Assembly (NCBI RefSeq): GCF_027622855.1
Contig: NZ_JAPZVR010000005.1
Coordinates: 248,001-312,000, forward strand
From: Glycomyces algeriensis
GTDB lineage: Bacteria > Actinomycetota > Actinomycetes > Mycobacteriales > Micromonosporaceae
Reading direction: 5' to 3'
DNA length: 64,000 bases
The translations under genes were made by a program, and so were the position numbers. Of the stretch, positions 1-8,494 are shown piece by piece (position 1 is the stretch's first letter; each line of letters opens with the position of its first letter). The notes beneath the pieces are model-generated. The model searched no databases, was not told the origin of the DNA, and saw only the letters and a program-made list of their open reading frames with translations.

Positions 1-755
1 GCGTCCGGCGTGCCGGTCGGGTCCCCTGTGGGCGACGGGCTCGGGGCGGTCGGCCCGCCGGTCGGGTACGGCAGCGGGGCGGGCATGGTCGGCGGGGCCG
101 GGGCCACCGGCGGCACGGCCGAGATGGTGCGCAGGTTCGGGCCCGAACCGTACTCGGCGCCCTCGAACTCCAAGTAGGCGTTGCGGTCGGGGGTCGTGAC
201 GGCGAAGCCGTAGCGGCCCGGCGCGCCGATCGCACCGGAGACGTCGAGGACCACTTCGGTGTCCCCCGCCTCGATCTCGACCGCGTCCCACACCGCGCCG
301 TACGGCGGGGCGGTGGCGGCCGTGAGCGTGCACAGGCAGCTCACCGGGTGCACGGAGGCGACCTCGACGGTCATGTCCTCGCTGTCGGGCGGCACGGCGA
401 CGGGCAGGCGCAGCTCGGCGGTGTGGTTCGGCCGGACCGTGGACTCGTCGACGACGAACTGCAGGTGGGTGACGGCGATGCCGAGGTCGCTGGAGGTGCC
501 GACCGGCAGCACCGCGGGCGACTGCGGGGCGGGACCGGTGACCTGCGTGGCGGTGAACGACGCGGCGAGCGGGGCGTGGTCGTAGGTGCCGTTGCCGTCC
601 TGCCAGGCCTCGTCGACGGCGATGCCGTCGCGCTGCCCGCCCGCGCCGACCCCGTAACCGGCCACGAAGCCCGCCAGTACCAGCGGCAGCACCGCCAGGA
701 CGGTCACGATGCCGCGGCCGGCCCGCAGGCTCTGGCGCTTCTCGGTATCGCTCAT
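1..755 (-). CDS. Predicted membrane-anchored or secreted protein, C-terminus cut by window edge
   Basis: The reading frame opens with ATG at 755 behind a strong AAGAAGG-type Shine-Dalgarno sequence and stays open to base 1, so at least 251 residues are present and the 3' end is missing. Residues 17-38 form one hydrophobic segment (VTVLAVLPLVLAGFVAGYGV), an uncleaved anchor or signal peptide. The rest looks extracellular: a beta-rich stretch with a CLC motif near residue 140, then a Pro/Thr/Ser-rich tail from about residue 215 typical of a cell-wall-spanning linker. I recognise no catalytic motif. It is transcribed divergently from the polysaccharide locus, so a cell-surface role is inferred from topology and position only. 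Confidence 0.75.
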   Translation of the reverse strand, partial: MSDTEKRQSLRAGRGIVTVLAVLPLVLAGFVAGYGVGAGGQRDGIAVDEAWQDGNGTYDHAPLAASFTATQVTGPAPQSPAVLPVGTSSDLGIAVTHLQFVVDESTVRPNHTAELRLPVAVPPDSEDMTVEVASVHPVSCLCTLTAATAPPYGAVWDAVEIEAGDTEVVLDVSGAIGAPGRYGFAVTTPDRNAYLEFEGAEYGSGPNLRTISAVPPVAPAPPTMPAPLPYPTGGPTAPSPSPTGDPTGTPD

Positions 756-807
756 CGTCCACCTTCTTCCGTCCAATGTGACCTGCACTCAAATGCTGCG
801 AATCACC

Positions 808-836
808 ATATTAGCGAACAAACTGGTTTTTACTAG
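808..836 (-). promoter_or_regulatory. Candidate promoter for the left-edge minus-strand gene
   Basis: On the minus strand a near-consensus -10 hexamer TAATAT (808-813) lies 17 bases from a poor -35 (CTAGTA, 831-836). It sits in the AT-rich divergent spacer (about 756-960), an obvious composition dip in this GC-rich sequence, about 50 bases upstream of the ATG. No equally good hexamer pair was found for the rightward operon. Confidence 0.4.
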
Positions 837-959
837 TCTGCTCTCGCAAACACAACCCCGACCCCGTTCACGGCGCGCCTGGAAGCCGCCCGGCCGTCAC
901 CTCAAGGTCACATCGCTCGTTACTCAATCGAGATCCCGATAACGAGAAAGGCCTTCGCG

Positions 960-2624
960 TTGAGGACCCCTGCCGCCCGCACGCTCGCCGACTACGGCGT
1001 CATCGTCCGCCGTTCCTGGTGGCTCATCATCGGAACGGTGGCCGCGGCACTGGCCGCCGGGTTCGCCTACACCTCGCTGAGCGAGGAGGTCTACGAGTCC
1101 ACGTCCGCGATCCTGGTGCTGCCCACCGCGAGCGACACCCCCGTCACGGGCGCCCGCACCGCCGGGCAGGTCAACCTCGACACCGAGGCCCAGCTCGTCA
1201 AGTCGACCGAGGTCGCCGTGGCCGCCGCCGAAGCGCTCGGCGCCGACGCCCCCGACGACCTCGTCTCGCGCGTGTCGGTCACCGTGCCGCCCAACACCGC
1301 CGTGCTCGAGATCGCCTTCCACGCCGGGAACCCCGAGGACGCCCGGGCCGGTGCCATCGCGTTCAGCGAGGCGTACCTCGACCACCGCCGCTCGGGGGCC
1401 ACCGCCTCGCTCGACAGCGCGATCGCCGCGGCCACCGTCGGCCTCGACGCGGTCAACGCCGACATCGCCGCCGCCGAGGACGAACTGTCCGGGATGGACT
1501 CGGACGGCTCCGGGCGGTCCGGACTCGAATCCGAGCTCGACGGGCTGCGCCAGCAGGCCGAGGAGATCGAAGCGGAGATCGCCGCGATCGAAGCCCAGCA
1601 GGGCGCGATCACGCCCGGCCGCGTCATCAACCAGGCCTCCGCGCCCAGCGCCCCGATCAGCCCGAACGCCCTCTTCAACCTCGCCGCCGCGCTCGGCCTC
1701 GGCCTCCCGCTCGGCCTCATCCTCGCGTGGGCCCGCCACCGCCTCGCCCGCAAGGTGGCCTACCCGACCGACCTGGTCGAGCGGTGCGAACTCGACGTGC
1801 TCGCCTCCGTGCCCCCGGGCGTGAAGTTCCAGCGCCGCGAGGTCTTCGGGGCCTACAGCCCCGGCGGCCGGGTCTTCTCCCAACTCCGCAATGTCGTGTC
1901 CTCGCAGCTCACTCACGATCAGCGCGTCATCGTCGTCGCCGGCGTGGCCCCCGGGCCCGCCGCGAGCGTCGTCGCCGCCAACCTCGCCACCGCGATGGCC
2001 CGCGCGGGCGACCGCGCCACCGCCGTCGCCGCCAACCCGAGCACCACGGTCGGCCTGCCGGAGCTGTTCGGCACCGACTCGGTGCCGGGCCTCGCGGACG
2101 TCTGGTCCGGCCGGGTCGACCTCACCGAGGCCACGCACGCCGCACCGCGGCAGCCGAGCCTCAACGTGATCGGCCCCGGCGCCGCCGCCAGGGCCGCCGG
2201 CCCCACCAGCGAAGCCGCCGCGGAGACCTTCACGAAGCTCGCCGAAGCCGGCCGCTTCGTGGTCGTCGACGCCCCGCCGCTCTCGTGCTCCGCCGACGCG
2301 CAGCTGCTCGCCGGACACGCCGACGCCGTGATCCTCGCCGTCCAGTCAGGACGCGACTCGATCAGCGAGACCGCCGCCGCCGCGCTGGCGATGCGCCAGA
2401 TCGACACGCCGCTGCTCGGCGCGATCCTGCTGCCGAGCGTCCTCGGACCGATGAACACGGTGCCGCTGCCGACCGCGCGCCGCGAATCCGAGCTCGCCGC
2501 CGATGCGGAGGTCTCCCAGGACGAGACGCCCACGGACTCGCTCGAGCCCGTCGCGGACGAGGAGGCGACGACGCAGGTCATGCCGGCGGTGCCCTCCACT
2601 GTCCCTGCAGCCGAGTCCCGGTGA
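960..2624 (+). CDS. Wzz-like chain-length protein fused to a degenerate BY-kinase domain
   Basis: 554 residues, TTG start 8-9 bases after GAGAAAGG. It is a polysaccharide co-polymerase: membrane segment 1 at about residues 18-38, an extracytoplasmic helical region with a coiled coil (about 165-215), membrane segment 2 at about 238-258, then a cytoplasmic P-loop-like domain (about 310-500). That domain has the bacterial tyrosine-kinase (CpsD/Wzc) layout, but the Walker A reads GVAPGPAASV where the family has PGEGKS/T, so the catalytic lysine is absent. Walker A' is AANPSTT rather than hhDxDxR. The Walker B-like FVVVDAPP is kept. The C-terminal tail has no tyrosine cluster. I infer a scaffold setting glycan length rather than an active kinase. 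First gene of the locus; the next start overlaps its stop by 4 bases. Confidence 0.85.
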   Translation: MRTPAARTLADYGVIVRRSWWLIIGTVAAALAAGFAYTSLSEEVYESTSAILVLPTASDTPVTGARTAGQVNLDTEAQLVKSTEVAVAAAEALGADAPDDLVSRVSVTVPPNTAVLEIAFHAGNPEDARAGAIAFSEAYLDHRRSGATASLDSAIAAATVGLDAVNADIAAAEDELSGMDSDGSGRSGLESELDGLRQQAEEIEAEIAAIEAQQGAITPGRVINQASAPSAPISPNALFNLAAALGLGLPLGLILAWARHRLARKVAYPTDLVERCELDVLASVPPGVKFQRREVFGAYSPGGRVFSQLRNVVSSQLTHDQRVIVVAGVAPGPAASVVAANLATAMARAGDRATAVAANPSTTVGLPELFGTDSVPGLADVWSGRVDLTEATHAAPRQPSLNVIGPGAAARAAGPTSEAAAETFTKLAEAGRFVVVDAPPLSCSADAQLLAGHADAVILAVQSGRDSISETAAAALAMRQIDTPLLGAILLPSVLGPMNTVPLPTARRESELAADAEVSQDETPTDSLEPVADEEATTQVMPAVPSTVPAAESR

Positions 2625-4009
2625 CCCTCCTCGCGGCCGCCCGCTCCGCGGGGCGCCTCCGCACCGATCCCGCCGCGCGGGGCGACCGCGAAGGCGCCTC
2701 GCTCACGTGGCTCCTGGCCGGGTTCCCGCTGTGGTGGGCGCTCGGCATGGGCGTCCTCATCATCCCGTTCGTCGCCGCCGTCGCCACCGTGAAGCTGGTG
2801 CGCCGCAGGTCGATCAGCGTGCCGCCCGCGTTCGGGTGGTGGCTGCTGTTCCTCCTCGCGGTCACATTGAGCCTGGCGAACCTCGGCGTCGACCCCCCGG
2901 GTGTGGTGCCCGAGACCTGGTTCTCGAGCCTGGCCGGGGCGACCTTCCGGCTCGGCTTCTACTGCTGCTGCACCCTCATCGCCCTGTGGGCGTACAACCT
3001 CCTGGCGGAGGGGAAGCTCAAGCGGGACACACTGGTGCGGCTCCTCGGGTGGCTGTTCGTGGTCACGGTGGCGGGCGGCTTCCTCGGGACCTTCTTCGGG
3101 TCCTTCGAGTACACCTCGCCGGTGGAGGCGCTGCTGCCGAAGGCCGTGGCGAAGGACGGGTTCGTCCAGTCGCTCGTGCACCCGGCGGCCGCGCAGACCA
3201 TGGACTTCCTCGGCTACGAGACGCCCCGGCCCGCCGCGCCCTGGGGCTACACCAACACGTGGGGCAACAACTTCGCGATTACCGCGGTCTGGTTCCTCAT
3301 CGCCGCGTTCTGCACGCCCCTCAGGACGCGATGGCGGGTCGCGGCCGTCGTGCTGCTCGTCGCCTCGCTCGTGCCCGCCGTGTACTCGATGAACCGCGGC
3401 CTGTGGCTCGGCCTCGCCGCCATCGCCGTGTTCGCGGCCCTGCGGCTGCTCGTCTCCGGCCGACCGGGCGGGATGCTCGCCCTGGCCGGGGCCGGCTGCG
3501 CCGCCGTGCTGCTCGTGGTCCTGACACCACTGGGGACGGTGGTGCAGACCCGGCTCGACAACGGGCACTCCGACGAGGGCCGGGCGTTCTCCTCCGAGCG
3601 CGCCACCGAACTCGTGATCGAGCACTCCCCCGTGATCGGCTTCGGGTCCACCCGCAAGACCCTCGGCTCGGGCGAGTCGATCGCCGTCGGCCCCACCCCC
3701 GAATGCCCCCGCTGCGGCGGCCGCACCCTCGGCGGGAACGGCCAGCTCTGGCAGGTCATGTTCGCCCACGGGATCCTCGGCGCCGTCACCTACCTCGGGT
3801 TCACCCTCGCGGTCCTGTGGCGGTTCCGGCACGACCACACCGCGGTCGGGATCGCCGGGAGCGCCGTCGTCGGCTTCTCGCTGATCACGATGTTCTACTA
3901 CAACGCCCTCGTCACCCCCCTCCTGTTCACCCTGCTCAGCTACGTCCTCCTCGCCGCGGGCCGCCTGCCCGAGGCCTCACACCACGGCCCAGAGACGGAG
4001 AACCGATGA
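2621..4009 (+). CDS. O-antigen ligase/polymerase-like (Wzy-type) membrane protein
   Basis: 462 residues from a GTG that overlaps the stop of the Wzz-like gene (GTGA), a standard coupling arrangement. The protein has about 10-12 hydrophobic segments and a long periplasmic loop before the RGLWLGL segment, the layout of the O-antigen polymerase/ligase superfamily (Wzy/WaaL). The conserved loop region (about 285-375) includes ERATELVIEHSPVIGFG, resembling the 'hPlfGxG' motif of that family. Expected role: joining lipid-linked repeat units at the outer face of the membrane, with chain length set by the adjacent Wzz-like protein. Polymerase and ligase cannot be told apart from sequence; the Wzz neighbour favours polymerase. 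Confidence 0.8.
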   Translation: MTLLAAARSAGRLRTDPAARGDREGASLTWLLAGFPLWWALGMGVLIIPFVAAVATVKLVRRRSISVPPAFGWWLLFLLAVTLSLANLGVDPPGVVPETWFSSLAGATFRLGFYCCCTLIALWAYNLLAEGKLKRDTLVRLLGWLFVVTVAGGFLGTFFGSFEYTSPVEALLPKAVAKDGFVQSLVHPAAAQTMDFLGYETPRPAAPWGYTNTWGNNFAITAVWFLIAAFCTPLRTRWRVAAVVLLVASLVPAVYSMNRGLWLGLAAIAVFAALRLLVSGRPGGMLALAGAGCAAVLLVVLTPLGTVVQTRLDNGHSDEGRAFSSERATELVIEHSPVIGFGSTRKTLGSGESIAVGPTPECPRCGGRTLGGNGQLWQVMFAHGILGAVTYLGFTLAVLWRFRHDHTAVGIAGSAVVGFSLITMFYYNALVTPLLFTLLSYVLLAAGRLPEASHHGPETENR

Positions 4010-5241
4010 GCCGAGCCCTGAAGACCACCGACGACCTGCGCAGGCGCGCGACCTACCTGGCGGAGGTGGTCGACCAGCTGTACCCCGGTGCAGCGCAAGG
4101 CGACGCACCCAGGCCCTACATCGTGGTGCCGGGCCGCCGCAAGCCGCGCGTGCTCATCCCGGCCGCCGACCGCAAGGTCGCCGCCGCCGCACTGCACCGC
4201 TACGCCCGGCCCGCCGCGCGCGGCGCGCGCCTCAAGCGCGACGCCGCCGTGTGGGCCCTGCGGCTCGGCCTGGACCGGATGCTGCTGCCCCACCGCATCA
4301 AAGTGGGCGGCACCGAAGGCATCGACGACCACCTCGCGGCCGTGCTCGGCCACGAGGTGCACCTGAGCATCCACATCGGACCGGCGCGGGCGAACCGCAA
4401 GCCGGTGCTGCAGATCCTCGACGGCGACGCCCTGACCGTGGCGTTCGCGAAGCTCGGCGTCAACCAGCTCACCCGCGAACTCGTGGAGGCCGAGGCGAAC
4501 GCGACGCGGCGCCTCAGCGAGTTCTGCGACCTCAAGCTGCTGCGCGTGCCACGCCTGCTCCACTCGGGGAACTGGAACGGCCACAACCTGATGGTGGCCT
4601 CCGCGCTCCCGTCTTGGGACGCCCCGGCCGACCTCGGGCCCTCCCGCCGCACCAATGCCATGCGCGAACTCGCCGACGCCTGCGGGACCGCCCGCTCGCC
4701 GCTCGGCGAGTCCGACTACGCCGCGCGGCTGCGCTCGCGCCTCAATGACCTCACCGCACAAGGCGAGACCGACGCGGACACGCTCCAGACCGCAGGGGAG
4801 ACCCTGCTCGACCGGTACGCCGGGACCGAGCTGACCTTCGGCGCGTGGCACGGCGACTGGTCCCCGTGGAACACCCGCGAGACCGAGTCGCTCGTGTACC
4901 TGTGGGACCTCGAGCGCTTCGAGACCGGCGTCCCCTACGGCTTCGACGCCGCGCACTACCGGCTCCAGGACCACATCGTCACCCAAGGGGCCGACCCGAC
5001 CACGGCCGTGCTCGGCCTCGTCGCCGACGCCCCCGCCGTCCTGGCGCCCATGGGGGTCGCACCCGCCGAGGCCGAACCCACCGCGCTGCTGTACCTCGTC
5101 GATCTCGCCGCCCGCTACATGGGCGACCAGGCCGAGCGCGCCGGCGCGGCCCTCGGGGCCCTCGGCCGCTGGCTCCTGCCCACACTGCTGCGCCACATCG
5201 CGCGCCAGCGCACCGCTTCGGAGACAGGGGGCCAGTCGTGA
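4006..5241 (+). CDS. APH/choline-kinase-fold phosphotransferase of the polysaccharide locus
   Basis: 411 residues; ATG overlaps the previous stop (ATGA) and has GGAG 6 bases upstream. The C-lobe carries the aminoglycoside/choline kinase catalytic loop HGDWSPWN (residues 282-289, HGDxxxxN) followed by WDLERF, which supplies the metal-binding Asp. In the N-lobe a Lys (AFAKLG) and a Glu (VEAEAN) stand at the positions expected for the ATP-binding pair, so the kinase looks intact. The fold is well supported; the substrate is not known. Placed between polymerase and sulfotransferase genes with overlaps on both sides, it probably phosphorylates a sugar or polyol component of the glycan. True aminoglycoside resistance is unlikely in this context. 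Confidence 0.75.
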   Translation: MSRALKTTDDLRRRATYLAEVVDQLYPGAAQGDAPRPYIVVPGRRKPRVLIPAADRKVAAAALHRYARPAARGARLKRDAAVWALRLGLDRMLLPHRIKVGGTEGIDDHLAAVLGHEVHLSIHIGPARANRKPVLQILDGDALTVAFAKLGVNQLTRELVEAEANATRRLSEFCDLKLLRVPRLLHSGNWNGHNLMVASALPSWDAPADLGPSRRTNAMRELADACGTARSPLGESDYAARLRSRLNDLTAQGETDADTLQTAGETLLDRYAGTELTFGAWHGDWSPWNTRETESLVYLWDLERFETGVPYGFDAAHYRLQDHIVTQGADPTTAVLGLVADAPAVLAPMGVAPAEAEPTALLYLVDLAARYMGDQAERAGAALGALGRWLLPTLLRHIARQRTASETGGQS

Positions 5242-6122
5242 GCCAGCGGTCGCTCAGCGAGCGCATCCCGAGCCAGCTCAAGGCCGTCGTCGGGCACTCG
5301 ACGCGCACCTTCGGCCGCCTGACGGCCGCCTCGCGCATCCTGCCGGGCCTGCTGATCTGCGGCGGCCAGCGCTGCGGCACCACGTCCCTGTACCGGGCCC
5401 TGGCCCAGCACCCGGCGATCCTGAAACCGGTGTTCCACAAGGGCGTGCACTACTTCGACACCGGCTACGACAAGGGCATGGCCTGGTACCGGGGGCACTT
5501 CCCGACGCAGGCGGCCGCGCGGCGGATCGCCGACCACACCGGGCTCGCGCCGATCGGGTTCGAGTCGAGCCCGTACTACCTGTACCACCCGCTCGCCGCG
5601 GAGCGGTTCGCGCGGGACCTGCCGGGGGTCAAGGTGATCGTGCTCGTGCGCGACCCGGTCGAGCGGGCGTGGTCGCACCACGCGCACGAGGTGGCGCGCG
5701 GGTTCGAGCCGATCGGGGACTTCGAGGAGGCCGTGGCGGCCGAAGAGGCCCGGCTGCACGGCAAGGAGGAGCGGCTCCGCGCCGATCCTTCGCTGTACGA
5801 CTTCGACCACCAGCACCACGCCTACACGGCGCGGGGGCGGTACGCGGACTTCCTCGAGCCGCTTGCCGAGCAGGTGGGGCGCGACAAGGTGCTGGTGCTC
5901 GACTCGGGCGAGTTCTTCTCCCGGCCGGAGGACGCGTTCGAGCGCGTGCTGCGGTTCCTGGGGCTGCCGTGGCTCGGGGAGTTCGCCTTCGCGCGGCACA
6001 ACGCGCGCGGGCGCCCCTCCCCGATGTCCGCGGCTCTGCGGGAGCAGTTGACGGAGCATTTCGGCCCGTACGACGAGCGGCTCGCGGACTGGTTGGGAGG
6101 CGTGCCCAGTTGGCGGCGCTGA
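5238..6122 (+). CDS. PAPS-dependent sulfotransferase (heparan-sulfotransferase-like)
   Basis: 294 residues from a GTG overlapping the kinase stop by 4 bases. The 5'-phosphosulfate loop GGQRCGTTSLYRAL (residues 42-55) and the 3'-phosphate motif VIVLVRDPVERAWSHH (133-148) are complete, which places it in the carbohydrate sulfotransferase family that uses PAPS. No signal peptide or membrane segment is visible, so it acts in the cytoplasm, probably on a lipid-linked repeat unit before export by the flippase encoded next. The distal genes cysD, cysN and cysQ supply or recycle the sulfate donor. Acceptor sugar unknown. Confidence 0.88.
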   Translation: MSQRSLSERIPSQLKAVVGHSTRTFGRLTAASRILPGLLICGGQRCGTTSLYRALAQHPAILKPVFHKGVHYFDTGYDKGMAWYRGHFPTQAAARRIADHTGLAPIGFESSPYYLYHPLAAERFARDLPGVKVIVLVRDPVERAWSHHAHEVARGFEPIGDFEEAVAAEEARLHGKEERLRADPSLYDFDHQHHAYTARGRYADFLEPLAEQVGRDKVLVLDSGEFFSRPEDAFERVLRFLGLPWLGEFAFARHNARGRPSPMSAALREQLTEHFGPYDERLADWLGGVPSWRR

Positions 6123-7582
6123 CCTCGGGCGCGGTCGCCGCCGAGACCGAGGAGCGCACCAGGGAGGAGCTGCGCGGCACCGCCCGCGGCGGCCTCGTGA
6201 ACCTCGTCGGCGCAGCGGTCTCCGGGCTCGGCGGCCTCGCGGTCACCTGGCTGGCGGCGGTCGCGCTCTCGCCCGCCGAGGCGGGCGCGTTCTTCGCCGC
6301 CACCTCGGTGTTCCTGCTGGCGGGCGCGATCGCCCGCGTGGGCACGCCCACGGGGCTGGTGTACTGGGTGGCGCGGCTCAACCAGAACGGGCGCGAGGCC
6401 GCGGTCGGCTCGGTCCTGAAGCTCGGCCTGTGGCCGGCGGCGATCGTGTCGATGGCGACGGCGTTCGGGCTGCTCATGGCCGCGCCCCTGTTCGAGAGCC
6501 CCGATCTGGTGCGGCTGATCGCGGTGTTCCTGCCCGCGTCGGTCGCGATGGAGGCGCTGCTGGCGGCGACGCGCGGGTACCGGCTGATGGGGCCCTCGGT
6601 CCTCATCGACAAGCTCGGCCGCACCGTGGCGCAGCTGGTGGGGCTCGCGGCGATCGCGTTGGCGGGCACGGCCTCGCCGTTCACGATCACGTTCGCGTGG
6701 GTGCTGCCGTACCTGCCCGCGGCGGTCGCGGCGGGCTGGTACCTGGCGCGGCGCCACCGCAGGTCGCGGCCGGAGCAGGGGTTCCCCGACCGGGTCTCGG
6801 CCCGGGCGTTCTGGGGGTTCACGGCGCCGCGCGCCGCTGCGGGCGTGGCCCACCTGGGGCTGCAGCGGCTCGACATCATCATGGTGGCGGCCCTGGCCGG
6901 GCTCGGCCCGGCCGCGGTGTACACGGTGGCGACGCGGTTCGTGATCGTCGGGCAGATGGCGGCGGGCGCGGTCGGGCAGTCGGTGCAGCCGCGCGCGGCC
7001 GCGGCGATGGCCGCCGGGAAGCCGGCGTCCGCGCGGTCGCTGTACCAGGAGTCGACGGCGTGGATCGTGGCGCTCACCTGGCCGGTGTACCTCGGGGTCG
7101 GCCTGCTGGCGGACTGGTACCTGCGGTTGTTCGGCGCCGAGTACGTGGGCGGCGACGCGCGCCTGGTGGTGTGGATCCTCGTGCCCGCGATGATGTGCTC
7201 GTCGGCGTGCGGGGTGGTCGACTCGATGCTGTCGATGGCCGGGAAGACCTCGTGGCAGCTCGTCGACGTCTCGATCGCGCTCGTGGTCAATGTCGGGCTG
7301 AACCTCGCGCTGATCCCTTCCATGGGGGTCGTCGGCGCGGCGATCGCGTGGGCGGCGGCGGTTCTGGTCAATAATTTGGTTCCACTCACGCAACTGTGGC
7401 GCACGTTCGGCCTGCACCCGTTCGGGGCGTTGACGAGGCGGTCGCTGATCGCGGCCGGCCTCGGGTTCGGGGTCCTGCCGCTGGCGGTCACGCCGCTCGG
7501 CCCGCTTTGGACGTGGGCCGCCCTCGCGGCCGCGGGCCTCGCGTGGGCGGTGGCGCTCCTGCGGTACCGCACCAGGATCTGA
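6110..7582 (+). CDS. Wzx-like polysaccharide flippase (MOP superfamily)
   Basis: 490 residues with about 12-14 hydrophobic segments and the polysaccharide-transporter/MATE pattern. The start taken is TTG at 6110, inside the end of the sulfotransferase gene, with GGGAGG 9 bases upstream; a GTG at 6197 is an alternative. Predicted role: moving undecaprenyl-diphosphate-linked repeat units across the membrane for Wzy/Wzz-dependent polymerisation. The paired Wzz-like, Wzy-like and Wzx-like genes indicate a Wzy-dependent pathway rather than ABC-transporter export. Reverse-strand open frames across this gene are shadows. Confidence 0.85.
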   Translation: MAALTSGAVAAETEERTREELRGTARGGLVNLVGAAVSGLGGLAVTWLAAVALSPAEAGAFFAATSVFLLAGAIARVGTPTGLVYWVARLNQNGREAAVGSVLKLGLWPAAIVSMATAFGLLMAAPLFESPDLVRLIAVFLPASVAMEALLAATRGYRLMGPSVLIDKLGRTVAQLVGLAAIALAGTASPFTITFAWVLPYLPAAVAAGWYLARRHRRSRPEQGFPDRVSARAFWGFTAPRAAAGVAHLGLQRLDIIMVAALAGLGPAAVYTVATRFVIVGQMAAGAVGQSVQPRAAAAMAAGKPASARSLYQESTAWIVALTWPVYLGVGLLADWYLRLFGAEYVGGDARLVVWILVPAMMCSSACGVVDSMLSMAGKTSWQLVDVSIALVVNVGLNLALIPSMGVVGAAIAWAAAVLVNNLVPLTQLWRTFGLHPFGALTRRSLIAAGLGFGVLPLAVTPLGPLWTWAALAAAGLAWAVALLRYRTRI

Positions 7583-7598
7583 ACTTGAAAGGGACTTC

Positions 7599-8330
7599 GT
7601 GGCCAGCAACTACACCGACGTGTTCCGGGACCCGACCGCGGTAGAGAAGTACGCCGAGCGAACGTATGCCCCTGGGACGTTCTCCTCGATCGTCTCCAGC
7701 CGCCAGGCCGGCTGGCTCCGCGGGTTCGTGCCGAACGCCTTCGCGACCCGGCCCGTCCACCACGACTTCGCGTGCGGCACCGGCCGCGTCTCGCGGATGC
7801 TCGCGGGGATGGTCGCGGTCTCGCACGGCTACGACACCTCGGAGGCGATGCTCCAGAAGAGCCGCGAGCTGGGCACGCCCGGGCACGGGCACCTGGTGCA
7901 GCCGGGGCTGGCCTCGCCCCACGTCGAGCCGGGCCGTCCGGCGCTGGTGACGGCGTTCCGGTTCGTGCTCAACGTGGACCTGCACCTGCGGGACCAGCTG
8001 ATGGACTTCGCGTCGGCGGCGCTGCCGGACGCGGACGCGGGGCTGCTGCTGGTGGAGAACCACGGCAACGCGTCGTCCCTGAGACACCTGCGCAAGACCT
8101 TCGGACGCCTGGACGCGAGCACGTGGTTCCAGGAGCTCTCCCACCTGGAGATGCGGGACCTGTTCACCCGCCACGGCTTCGAGCTCGTCGGCATGCAGGG
8201 CTTCACGCTGTTCACGCAGGGCTGCTACCGCGCGCCGTGGGGCTGGGCCTCGAAGGCCGCCGACGCCGCGCTGGCCTCGCCGCTGTCGAAGTGGGCCACG
8301 GACGTGGTCTACATCGCGCGGCGCCGCTGA
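7599..8330 (+). CDS. Class I SAM-dependent methyltransferase
   Basis: 243 residues; GTG start preceded by GAAAGGGA, 16 bases after the flippase stop. Motif I of the Rossmann-like methyltransferase fold is clear (HDFACGTGRVSRML, residues 55-68), followed by a Gly-Tyr-Asp (GYDTSEAML) at the end of strand 2, the position of the acidic residue binding SAM ribose. It is the last gene of the plus-strand run, so it most likely methylates a sugar or other modification of the glycan; the acceptor cannot be read from sequence. No membrane segment. Confidence 0.8.
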   Translation: MASNYTDVFRDPTAVEKYAERTYAPGTFSSIVSSRQAGWLRGFVPNAFATRPVHHDFACGTGRVSRMLAGMVAVSHGYDTSEAMLQKSRELGTPGHGHLVQPGLASPHVEPGRPALVTAFRFVLNVDLHLRDQLMDFASAALPDADAGLLLVENHGNASSLRHLRKTFGRLDASTWFQELSHLEMRDLFTRHGFELVGMQGFTLFTQGCYRAPWGWASKAADAALASPLSKWATDVVYIARRR

Positions 8331-8334
8331 CCGC

Positions 8335-8490
8335 TCAGCTCAGTCCAAGGCGTGCTCCAGCCTCGGGCCCGAGTGCGTCCTTCAGAGAGCCTTCGATCAG
8401 CTGAGCTTCGCGCCCGATGTCCTCGCGGGCCTCGTCCGTTTCGATCGTGGCTCGGGCTCGCGCCCAGAATTCGTCGTCGACAGGATCCAT
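8335..8490 (-). CDS. Small acidic protein, 51 residues, unrecognised
   Basis: ATG at 8490 follows the stop of the WecG/TagA gene by only 4 bases, suggesting translational coupling; there is no clear separate Shine-Dalgarno sequence. The product (begins MDPVDDEFWARARATIE) is rich in Asp, Glu, Ala and Arg, predicted largely helical, with no signal peptide or membrane segment. It resembles no family I know; length and charge would fit an antitoxin or small regulator, but no toxin is adjacent. It converges on the methyltransferase gene with 4 bases between stops. Moderate doubt that it is a gene. Confidence 0.45.
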   Translation of the reverse strand: MDPVDDEFWARARATIETDEAREDIGREAQLIEGSLKDALGPEAGARLGLS

Positions 8491-8494
8491 GGCG

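Noticed and set aside
924-2318. Long open frame on the minus strand opposite the Wzz-like gene
   Set aside because: A shadow of a GC-rich coding strand: residues are Gly/Arg/Asp/His-rich with no fold-like pattern, and the plus frame has clear domains. The same holds for long reverse frames opposite the thr, atp, cys and xyl genes.
4006-5241. Aminoglycoside resistance gene
   Set aside because: The APH fold is shared by many small-molecule kinases; overlapping glycan genes on both sides make a resistance role improbable.
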